10,306 nucleotides of DNA, taken from positions 1-10,306 of the forward strand of contig JAPSKJ010000070.1 in NCBI GenBank assembly GCA_031177735.1, read 5' to 3'. Shown here in pieces: positions 5,880 through 10,306 of this stretch (positions are counted from its first letter, which is position 1; each line of letters opens with the position of its first letter). Made by a program: the position numbers and the translations under genes. This stretch comes from Nocardioides sp. (lineage in GTDB: Bacteria; Actinomycetota; Actinomycetes; Propionibacteriales; Nocardioidaceae). The notes under the pieces were generated by a model. It was not told the DNA's origin. It was given only the letters and a program-made list of their open reading frames with translations, and did not search any database.

Positions 5880-6620
5880 TCACCCGCCCGGCGAGAGCAC
5901 GCAGAACTCGTTGCCCTCCGGATCCGCCAGGCACCGCCACGACGCGTCGTCGCCCTGACCCAAGTCGATGTTCCGCGCGCCCAGTGCGTGCAGCCGCGCG
6001 ACCTCGGCGTGCTGGTCGTCACCGGCGTACGGCTTCACGTCCAGGTGGACGCGCGTCGATACCGTGGGGCCGGCGGGCCGGACGAACTCGAGGTACGCAC
6101 CCACCCCGGCCGCCGACCGCATCCGCGCGAGGTCGTCGGTCACCTCGTGCACCGTCCAGTCCAGTGCCTCACCCCAGAACGCCACCATCGCGCGCGGGTC
6201 GGCGCAGTGCACCACCACCGCGGCGATCGGGCCGGTGTCGGCGTAGAGCGGCCGCGGCTCCAGCACCCGGAAGAGGTTGCCCTCCGGGTCTGTCATCACG
6301 GTCCACGGCACGTCACCTCGGTCGGCGTCGGCGCGGGTCGCGCCGAGGCTCTCCAGGTGCGCGACCCACTCCGCCTGATGCTCCGGCGAGGTGGTGGCCA
6401 GGTCGAGGTGGACGCGGTAGTCGACCGTCTCCGGGTCGGGCACCCGCACCACGTCGACGAACATGGCCGACGGGTCGGGCCAGGTCAGGCCGGGCGGCTC
6501 GACGTTGACCACGCACGGCCCCTCGCTGGAGACGTCCCAGCCGAGGGCGTCGGCCCAGAACTGCCCGAGTGCGACCTCGTCGCGTGCCTTGACGTTCACC
6601 TGCACCAAGCGCAATGCCAC
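5880..6620 (-). CDS. Tandem VOC-domain (glyoxalase-like) protein
   Basis: The 246-residue product contains two vicinal-oxygen-chelate modules in tandem (about 1-120 and 131-246). Each repeats the same landmarks: a beta strand ending in HLD (71-73 and 192-194), and the closing strand DPEGNxFxVL (111-120 and 233-242). FWADALGWDV and FWGEALDWTV mark the start of each module. Such paired glyoxalase/bleomycin-resistance/dioxygenase-like proteins bind metals or small ligands; many are uncharacterised, and this one cannot be given a substrate. The start is the GTG at 6620, because the upstream frame is just open GC-rich DNA and a -10 TATCGT (6633-6628) lies 7 nt before it, giving a leaderless transcript. 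The E1-like gene lies upstream on the same strand with an 83-nt gap. Confidence 0.92.
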   Translation of the reverse strand: MALRLVQVNVKARDEVALGQFWADALGWDVSSEGPCVVNVEPPGLTWPDPSAMFVDVVRVPDPETVDYRVHLDLATTSPEHQAEWVAHLESLGATRADADRGDVPWTVMTDPEGNLFRVLEPRPLYADTGPIAAVVVHCADPRAMVAFWGEALDWTVHEVTDDLARMRSAAGVGAYLEFVRPAGPTVSTRVHLDVKPYAGDDQHAEVARLHALGARNIDLGQGDDASWRCLADPEGNEFCVLSPGG

Positions 6621-6627
6621 GGGGCAG

Positions 6628-6633
6628 ACGATA
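6628..6633 (-). promoter_or_regulatory. Leaderless-type -10 for the VOC gene
   Basis: On the minus strand TATCGT (6633-6628) precedes the GTG start at 6620 by 7 nt. No ribosome-binding site lies between. It supports GTG 6620 rather than the longer frame. Confidence 0.6.
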
Positions 6634-6656
6634 GCCGCGGCGCGCCCGAGGTCCTG

Positions 6657-6668
6657 GCGGAATTCCGC
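6657..6668. repeat. 12-bp perfect palindrome upstream of the VOC promoter
   Basis: GCGGAATTCCGC reads the same on both strands. It lies about 23 nt upstream of the predicted VOC -10, next to where the -35 should be. It could be an operator half of a repressor site or chance. Confidence 0.4.
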
Positions 6669-6673
6669 ACCCA

Positions 6674-6692
6674 CCGACGCCGCCTCCGTCGG
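6674..6692 (-). terminator. Possible hairpin terminator of the E1-like gene
   Basis: CCGACG (6674-6679) and CGTCGG (6687-6692) pair over 6 bp with a 7-nt loop. The hairpin starts 11 nt after the stop codon of the E1-like gene on the minus strand. No T-run follows, so this is weak support. Confidence 0.35.
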
Positions 6693-6703
6693 CGAGCACG
6701 GCA

Positions 6704-7522
6704 CTAGCCCGCCCGCAGGACGAGATCCCAGGCGCACCCGCAGTGCGGGTGGCGTGCGTGCGCCCTGGTCTGCGGAGCGCCGACCGGCCCGATCCTCACG
6801 CTCGCCGACCAGGTGGTGGGCCGGTCGCCGTCGATCCAGGAGCGTACGTCGCGGACCGCCCACGCCAGCGCGAGGGAGCGCAGCACGGGGTCGGTCGGCG
6901 GAGCCGGCGCCCGGGCGGCCTGCTCCAGCACGGTGCCCCGCCGAGGGTCGTGCTCGGCCAGCGCGGCATCGACGCAACGGACGCACGCGGTCACGCCGGG
7001 GACGACGAACGGCCCCACCGACCATCCGCTCGTGCCGCCGGCCACGAGCAGGTGCGGCAGGCCGTCGCGCACCGCAGCATCGAGCCGGTCGCGGCGCACC
7101 GGACCGTCGTCGGCGATCACCAGCATCGACGGCGCGGTGCTCGGGCCGGTGCGGAGCCCGGCGGCGCGGAGCATGCCCTCGACCGCCTGACGCAGGCCCG
7201 CCGGCGCGTCCACCGCGACCGATGCCGCGGAGCGTGCGGCGATCCGGGCCGCCGCGTCGTCGGCGTACTGCAGGGCGAGGAGGGGGTCTGCGGTGGCGAC
7301 GGCGGCATCGACGAGGAGGCCGGCGTCGCTCAGCTGCTGGAGCGCGCGGATGCCCTCTGGCGTGGCCGGGGAGACCGGGACGCCGTCGGCGAGGGCGGTG
7401 AGGAGACGGTGGACGTCAGCCGTGCTCGGCAGGACGGCGCACAGCGGTGGCTCGAGGCCCACCTGCAGATGGGTGGCGTCGCGGCGGGCGAGGACCAGAC
7501 CGGGACGGAGACGGAGCGCCAT
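6704..7522 (-). CDS. E1-like / TOMM cyclodehydratase-like (leader-peptide-binding type) protein
   Basis: The 272-residue product resembles the E1-like proteins of azol(in)e (TOMM) biosynthesis. The N-terminal 70 residues look like the winged-helix peptide-binding (RRE-type) region (LRPGLVLARRDATHLQVGL, then a helix HRLLTALADG). The middle is a Rossmann-like segment beginning SVAVDAPAGLRQAVEGMLRAAG (101-122) whose nucleotide-binding glycines are degenerate. The end has PGVTACVRCVDAALAEHDP (C180, C183) and HPHCGC (C261, C263), the paired cysteines that bind structural zinc. Known relatives present a peptide substrate to a YcaO enzyme; no YcaO, dehydrogenase or precursor peptide gene lies in this window. 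A similar conserved gene sits near mycobacterial uvrD2/whiB7, so it may be a housekeeping orphan rather than part of a natural-product cluster. ATG 7522 has a CACACT hexamer 6 nt upstream, possibly leaderless. Confidence 0.78.
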   Translation of the reverse strand: MALRLRPGLVLARRDATHLQVGLEPPLCAVLPSTADVHRLLTALADGVPVSPATPEGIRALQQLSDAGLLVDAAVATADPLLALQYADDAAARIAARSAASVAVDAPAGLRQAVEGMLRAAGLRTGPSTAPSMLVIADDGPVRRDRLDAAVRDGLPHLLVAGGTSGWSVGPFVVPGVTACVRCVDAALAEHDPRRGTVLEQAARAPAPPTDPVLRSLALAWAVRDVRSWIDGDRPTTWSASVRIGPVGAPQTRAHARHPHCGCAWDLVLRAG

Positions 7523-7588
7523 GCCGGCAGTGTGACCCGGTCAGGACGCCCGGCGCCGGCGTCATCCACAGCGCGCGCCGACGACACA

Positions 7589-7630
7589 ACAGCGGCGCCG
7601 CCGACCGTGATGGTCGAGCGACGCCGCTGT
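7589..7630. terminator. Stem-loop between the DUF5679-type and E1-like genes
   Basis: ACAGCGGCG (7589-7597) and CGCCGCTGT (7622-7630) are perfect 9-bp arms, with GACC/GGTC (7603-7606, 7612-7615) pairing inside. It begins 38 nt past the stop of the DUF5679-type gene in its direction. No U-run is present. A probable terminator of that gene. Confidence 0.6.
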
Positions 7631-7667
7631 CTTAGTCTCGTGTAGACGAACTACTGCGAGGGGGAGA

Positions 7668-7826
7668 TCAGGCCTTGCCGAGGATGCGGTTGAGGTTGGT
7701 GCCGCACTCGGGGCAGACGGCCTTGGCCATCTTGGTGCCCTTGTCGTTCACCTTGATCTCGCCGGTGGCCTCGCGCTTCTCCTTGCACTTCACGCAGTAG
7801 AACTCGCCGCTCCAGGTCTCCGCCAT
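7668..7826 (-). CDS. 52-aa DUF5679-type zinc-ribbon protein
   Basis: The product is MAETWSGEFYCVKCKEKRE followed by a charged middle and VCPECGTNLNRILGKA at the end. C11/C14 and C38/C41 form two CxxC knuckles about 24 residues apart, a rubredoxin-like zinc ribbon. I recognise this as the DUF5679 family, a very short protein widespread in actinobacteria, with no established function. The ATG at 7826 is preceded by AAGGAGG (7838-7832) at 5 nt, a strong ribosome-binding site, which suggests high expression. Codon use is uniform with few rare codons, agreeing with that. It is divergent from the crotonase gene, and a hairpin follows downstream. Confidence 0.9.
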   Translation of the reverse strand: MAETWSGEFYCVKCKEKREATGEIKVNDKGTKMAKAVCPECGTNLNRILGKA

Positions 7827-7994
7827 GACGGCCTCCTTGCCTATCTTCACTGTGGTCGTCGCGACGGGGTGTGTATGGGGAAGCCCGCCGGAGCCCGGTG
7901 GTAGCACCGGACCGACTCGACCATACGGTACGCAACCGCGCATGTCGCGCTGGCCCCACGGCGCGCCGCACGCTCGGCTGCGAGGATGTCGGGC
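7827..7994. other. Divergent intergenic region between the zinc-ribbon and crotonase genes
   Basis: The 168 nt contain the strong ribosome-binding site of the minus-strand gene (7832-7838). There is a GAGGAT hexamer (7982-7987) placed 7 nt before the crotonase ATG, close to the leaderless TANNNT pattern. Opposed TATGGT/TACGGT hexamers overlap around 7920-7929 and could be -10 sites, but no matching -35 was seen. Confidence 0.35.
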
Positions 7995-8783
7995 ATGAGT
8001 CGAGCCCATCTGCGACTGGAGCGGCCCGCCGAGGGCGTCGCGCTGCTGACCCTGGACAACCCCGACCAGCGCAACGCCATGTCGGAGCAGATGACCTCCG
8101 CGTGGGTCACGACCGTCGACGAGCTGGTCGCCGACCCCACCGTGCGGGCCGTCGTGGTGACGGGGGAGGGCACCGCCTTCTGCTCCGGTGGCAACACCGC
8201 GTGGCTCGCGGGCGAGCCGGGGGCGAGCGTCGATGAGCTGCGCACCCGGATGCTGGCGTTCTACCGCTCCTGGCTCTCCGTGCGGCGCCTGGAGGTGCCG
8301 GTGATCGCGGCGATCAACGGCGCCGCCATCGGCGCGGGGCTGTGCGTCGCGCTGGCCTGCGACCTCCGCTTCGCCGCGGCGGGTGCCCGGATGGGTGTCC
8401 CGTTCGTGAAGCTCGGCCTGCACCCGGGCATGGCCGGCACCCACCTCCTCCCCGAGGTGGTCGGTGAGGCGCACGCCCGCGACCTGCTCCTCACCGGCCG
8501 CCTGGTCGACGCCGACGAGGCGCTGCGGATCGGCCTGGTCTCCCGGGTGGTCGAGCCGGAGCGACTGGTCGAGGAGGCGGTCGCGGCAGCAGAGGGCATC
8601 GCGCGGACGGCTCCCGTCGCGAGCCGGCTGACCACGGTCGCGCTGCGCTCGCGGCACGCGAGCATCGACGACGCACTGCAGTGGGAGGCCCTGGCGCAGC
8701 CGGTCACCCTGGCCACCGAGGACCTCCAGGAGGGGATCCGCGCGGTCCAGGAGAAGCGCCCGCCGGTGTTCCGTGGGCGATGA
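7995..8783 (+). CDS. Enoyl-CoA hydratase/isomerase (crotonase) family protein, atypical active site
   Basis: The 262-residue product is a complete crotonase-fold protein. LTLDNPDQRNAMSEQM opens the fold; AFCSGGNTAWL (61-71) forms the first oxyanion-hole strand and INGAAIGAGLCVALACD (107-123) the second. GLHPGMAGTHLLPEVVG (141-157) follows, and the C-terminal helix ends KRPPVFRGR. Aligned by eye to mammalian enoyl-CoA hydratase, the two catalytic glutamates are replaced by C117 and F137. A classical hydratase mechanism is therefore unlikely. The CoA-thioester site is intact, so it may be an isomerase, hydrolase or lyase of the superfamily; H143 is a candidate catalytic residue. ATG 7995 is preferred to the ATG 9 nt upstream because of the hexamer 7 nt before it. 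It stands alone, without beta-oxidation neighbours. Confidence 0.92.
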   Translation: MSRAHLRLERPAEGVALLTLDNPDQRNAMSEQMTSAWVTTVDELVADPTVRAVVVTGEGTAFCSGGNTAWLAGEPGASVDELRTRMLAFYRSWLSVRRLEVPVIAAINGAAIGAGLCVALACDLRFAAAGARMGVPFVKLGLHPGMAGTHLLPEVVGEAHARDLLLTGRLVDADEALRIGLVSRVVEPERLVEEAVAAAEGIARTAPVASRLTTVALRSRHASIDDALQWEALAQPVTLATEDLQEGIRAVQEKRPPVFRGR

Positions 8784-8822
8784 TGGCGCCGCCCCGGTGA
8801 TGACGATGCCCCCGGTGCCGCT

Positions 8823-8851
8823 CGACCTTTGCCTTCCCCTTGCGAAGGTCG
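8823..8851. terminator. Hairpin after the crotonase gene
   Basis: CGACCTTTGC (8823-8832) pairs with GCGAAGGTCG (8842-8851) over 10 bp including one G-U pair, with a 9-nt pyrimidine-rich loop. It begins 39 nt after the crotonase stop. There is no T-run; the following sequence is a G/C block that is itself self-complementary (about 8855-8871). Probable terminator. Confidence 0.6.
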
Positions 8852-8927
8852 CCCGGCCCCGGGGGCCCCGTCTGCCCACGAACCTAGGAGCCGCGCGGAG
8901 CGCGGTCAACGGCCGTTCTCCCCTGCC

Positions 8928-8936
8928 TGTGGACAA
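8928..8936 (-). promoter_or_regulatory. Perfect DnaA box, with degenerate copies downstream
   Basis: The minus strand reads TTGTCCACA, the actinobacterial DnaA-box consensus. Degenerate TGTGGA- or CGTGGA-type nonamers in the same orientation follow at 8940-8948, 8973-8981, 9006-9014 and 9072-9080. No initiator gene is nearby, so a secondary DnaA-binding or regulatory site is more likely than an origin. Confidence 0.5.
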
Positions 8937-9006
8937 TCCTGTGGAGAGAGGTGTGCAGAACCGGGGGTGGACCGTGGATGACCGGTGGCGAAGCGGGGAC
9001 CGCCCT

Positions 9007-9067
9007 GTGGAGTGGGCGCCGCCGTCCGCCCTCCGCGCAGCGCTGACCTGCGCGGACGCCACTCCAC
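9007..9067. repeat. Nested inverted repeats upstream of the HhH-PHP gene
   Basis: The outer arms GTGGAGTGG (9007-9015) and CCACTCCAC (9059-9067) pair perfectly over 9 bp. The inner arms TCCGCGCAG (9032-9040) and CTGCGCGGA (9048-9056) pair perfectly over 9 bp around a 7-nt loop CGCTGAC. Two nt separate the arms on the 3' side and 16 on the 5' side. It may be a structured 5' leader, a small RNA or a protein-binding DNA site; it ends 40 nt before the HhH-PHP start codon. Confidence 0.55.
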
Positions 9068-9107
9068 CGGCTGTGGAGGAGAAATACTTCGACCTTCGGG
9101 AGCTTCG

Positions 9108-10163
9108 ATGACCTACGACGCCGGCCCGGTCGCGGCACTCCGCCGGATCGCGTTCCTCCTGGAGCGGGGGCGTGAGGACACCTACAAGGTCAAGGCCTAT
9201 CGCAACGCGGCCGCCGCGATCCTTCCACTGCTTCCCGAGGAGCTGAGGGCCGCGGCGGAGGCCGGCACGCTGACGAAGATCCCCGGGGTCGGCGCCAGCA
9301 CGGCGAAGGTGATCGCCGCGACGTTGCGTGGGGAGATGCCCGAGCGGCTGGCCACGCTCGAGGCCGAGCACGGCGGCGACCTGACCGGCGGCGCCGGCGA
9401 CGACCTGCGCGCCCTGCTGCGTGGCGACCTGCACTCCCACTCCGACTGGTCCGACGGCGGGTCGCCCATCGAGGAGATGGCGATGACCGCGATGGAGCTG
9501 GGCCACGACTACCTCGTGCTCACCGACCACTCGCCGCGGCTGACGATCGCCAACGGGCTCAGCGCCACCCGGCTGGCCAAGCAGCTCGACGTGGTCGACG
9601 CGATCAACCGCCACCTGGAGGCCTCCGGCGGCGAGTTCACCCTGCTCAAGGGGATCGAGGTCGACATCAACCTCGACGGCAGCCTCGACCAGACTGACGA
9701 GATGCTCGACCGGCTCGACGTGCGGGTCGCCAGCGTGCACTCCAAGCTGGCCCAGGACGAGCGCGAGATGACCCAGCGGATGCTCACCGCGATCGCCGAC
9801 CCGCGGATGAACGTGCTCGGCCACTGCACCGGCCGGCTGGTCACCGGCAGCCGCGGCACGCGCCCGGGCAGCAGGTTCGACGCGAGGGCGGTCTTCGAGG
9901 CCTGCGCCGAGCACAGTGTCGCCGTGGAGATCAACTCCCGCCCCGAGCGGCGCGACCCGCCCACCCGGCTGCTCGAGCTGGCCCGTGACACCGGCTGCCT
10001 GTTCTCCATCGACTCCGACGCCCACGCCCCGGGCCAGCTCGACTTCCTCGTCTACGGTTGCGAGCGGGCCGAGGCGGTCGGCATCGACCCCGACCGGATC
10101 GTCAACACCTGGCCGCGCGAGCGGTTGCTGGCCTGGGCCAACGGCTATCGCGGCACGGTCTGA
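9108..10163 (+). CDS. HhH-PHP phosphoesterase, PolX-like without polymerase domain
   Basis: The 351-residue protein joins two domains. Residues 5-90 resemble the N-terminal helical domain of family-X DNA polymerases (IAFLLERGREDTYKVKAYRN, then a helix-hairpin-helix TKIPGVGASTAKVIAATLRGE at 56-76), which binds gapped DNA ends. Residues 105-345 are a PHP metal-dependent phosphoesterase domain with HSHSDWSDG (H109, H111, D113), TDHS (D140, H141), KGIEVDI (E184), H211, GHC (H239) and DSDAH (D304, H306). In bacterial PolX, fingers, palm and thumb lie between these parts; here they are missing and the linker is only about 15 residues, so it cannot polymerise. A 3'-end processing or AP-site/nick repair nuclease is a reasonable inference. 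A histidinol-phosphatase-like role is less likely because of the HhH. GGGAG at 5 nt supports ATG 9108. Confidence 0.9.
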   Translation: MTYDAGPVAALRRIAFLLERGREDTYKVKAYRNAAAAILPLLPEELRAAAEAGTLTKIPGVGASTAKVIAATLRGEMPERLATLEAEHGGDLTGGAGDDLRALLRGDLHSHSDWSDGGSPIEEMAMTAMELGHDYLVLTDHSPRLTIANGLSATRLAKQLDVVDAINRHLEASGGEFTLLKGIEVDINLDGSLDQTDEMLDRLDVRVASVHSKLAQDEREMTQRMLTAIADPRMNVLGHCTGRLVTGSRGTRPGSRFDARAVFEACAEHSVAVEINSRPERRDPPTRLLELARDTGCLFSIDSDAHAPGQLDFLVYGCERAEAVGIDPDRIVNTWPRERLLAWANGYRGTV

Positions 10164-10210
10164 GCCGAGCGGAGCAGCGCGTGTTCCGCCCGCGTGGCGC
10201 CCGCGCCGAG

Positions 10211-10222
10211 TAGGTTGGCGCC
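10211..10222 (+). promoter_or_regulatory. Leaderless-type -10 for the last gene
   Basis: TAGGTT (10211-10216) is followed by 6 nt and then ATG at 10223, without a Shine-Dalgarno sequence. This resembles the arrangement at nudC, the 58-aa gene and the VOC gene. Confidence 0.55.
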
Positions 10223-10306
10223 ATGGTGGCCGGGACCGATGTCGAGGTGCGCCGCAGCAAGCGGCGCCGGCGCACCGTGTCCGCCTACCGCGACGGCGAC
10301 CGGATC
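10223..10306 (+). CDS. YgjP-like (SprT/M48-type) metallopeptidase, 5' part only
   Basis: Only 28 codons are inside the window, reading MVAGTDVEVRRSKRRRRTVS and continuing AYRDGDRI. The VEVRRSxRRRRTVSAYRDGDR segment is the characteristic N-terminus of actinobacterial YgjP-like/DUF45 metallopeptidases, which carry an HExxH-type zinc site further on (not visible here). The gene is cut by the right edge, so catalytic residues cannot be checked. It lies 59 nt after the HhH-PHP gene in the same orientation, but its leaderless -10 suggests its own promoter. Confidence 0.7.
   Translation, partial: MVAGTDVEVRRSKRRRRTVSAYRDGDRI

Larger units (their letters stand above)
8784..9107. other. 324-base intergenic region ahead of the HhH-PHP gene
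   Basis: No convincing gene was found here. The region contains a terminator-like hairpin, a G/C block, a DnaA box with weak copies and a nested inverted repeat. Just before the next gene lie an AT-richer patch GAAATACTT (about 9081-9089) that could hold a -10 site, and GGGAG (9098-9102), a ribosome-binding site 5 nt before the ATG at 9108. A frame does read through (8773-9111), but its product is low-complexity and unlike its neighbours. Confidence 0.6.

Noticed and set aside
6621..7025. N-terminal extension of the VOC frame to 381 residues
   Set aside because: It overlaps the E1-like gene on the same strand in another frame and is Arg/Ala-rich noise. The -10 and GTG at 6620 give a standard two-module VOC protein.
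8773..9111. A 112-codon frame through the crotonase/HhH-PHP gap
   Set aside because: It overlaps the crotonase stop and contains the hairpins and DnaA box. The product has no recognisable pattern and there is no RBS.
7668..10025. A 785-codon minus-strand frame spanning the HhH-PHP and crotonase genes
   Set aside because: Only its last 52 codons (the DUF5679-type protein, with its own RBS) are real. The rest is antisense to well-supported genes.
1..10306. CRISPR arrays, insertion sequences, tRNA/rRNA genes, toxin-antitoxin or phage-defence modules
   Set aside because: I saw no regularly spaced direct repeats, transposase motifs, terminal repeats, tRNA-like cloverleafs or defence-family domains.

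Overview
The window is a high-GC, gene-dense actinobacterial chromosome segment. GC-ending codons dominate, and there is a WhiB-family regulator, a mycoredoxin and an actinobacterial UvrD2. Several genes appear to be read from leaderless transcripts, with a TANNNT -10 hexamer 6-7 nt before the start codon. Gene content and protein style fit the Nocardioidaceae (Nocardioides-like) best, but genus is an inference. No mobile element, tRNA, rRNA or CRISPR array was seen.

Layout. (1) 1-1045, minus: a flavin monooxygenase-like FAD/NAD(P) oxidoreductase, cut by the left edge. (2) 1100-2008, plus: NudC, an NADH/NAD-capped-RNA pyrophosphatase. It converges on mycoredoxin mrx1 (2019-2282, minus). (3) 2359-4389, plus: helicase UvrD2 with a C-terminal zinc knuckle and HRDC domain. 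(4) 4390-5234: the antibiotic-response regulator whiB7 behind a leader of roughly 430 nt. The leader carries an AT-rich promoter, a 79-codon upstream ORF, and mutually exclusive antiterminator and terminator hairpins. (5) 5322-5859: two small proteins, one basic and helical, one with a CxxC...CxxC zinc ribbon. (6) 5880-7826, minus: a tandem VOC (glyoxalase-like) protein, an orphan E1/TOMM-cyclodehydratase-like protein and a 52-aa DUF5679-type zinc ribbon. (7) 7995-8783, plus: a crotonase-fold protein lacking both classical catalytic glutamates. (8) 8784-9107: a structured non-coding region with a perfect actinobacterial DnaA box and degenerate copies. (9) 9108-10163: an HhH-PHP protein resembling DNA polymerase X without its polymerase domain. 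(10) from 10223: the start of a YgjP-like metallopeptidase, cut by the right edge.

How it fits together. nudC, mrx1, uvrD2, whiB7, the E1-like gene and the small zinc ribbon recall the conserved mycobacterial nudC-mrx1-uvrD2-whiB7 neighbourhood, which deals with redox, NAD, DNA repair and antibiotic stress. Here mrx1 is inverted relative to its neighbours. The most interesting element is the whiB7 leader. Base pairing read directly from the sequence supports ribosome-mediated attenuation: a ribosome that reaches the uORF stop codon would occlude a 14-bp antiterminator and let a strong intrinsic terminator form. A ribosome stalled earlier, for example by an antibiotic, would let the antiterminator form and whiB7 be transcribed. 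The class of mechanism is known for whiB7/wblC. The particular uORF and hairpins here are this genome's version and are testable.
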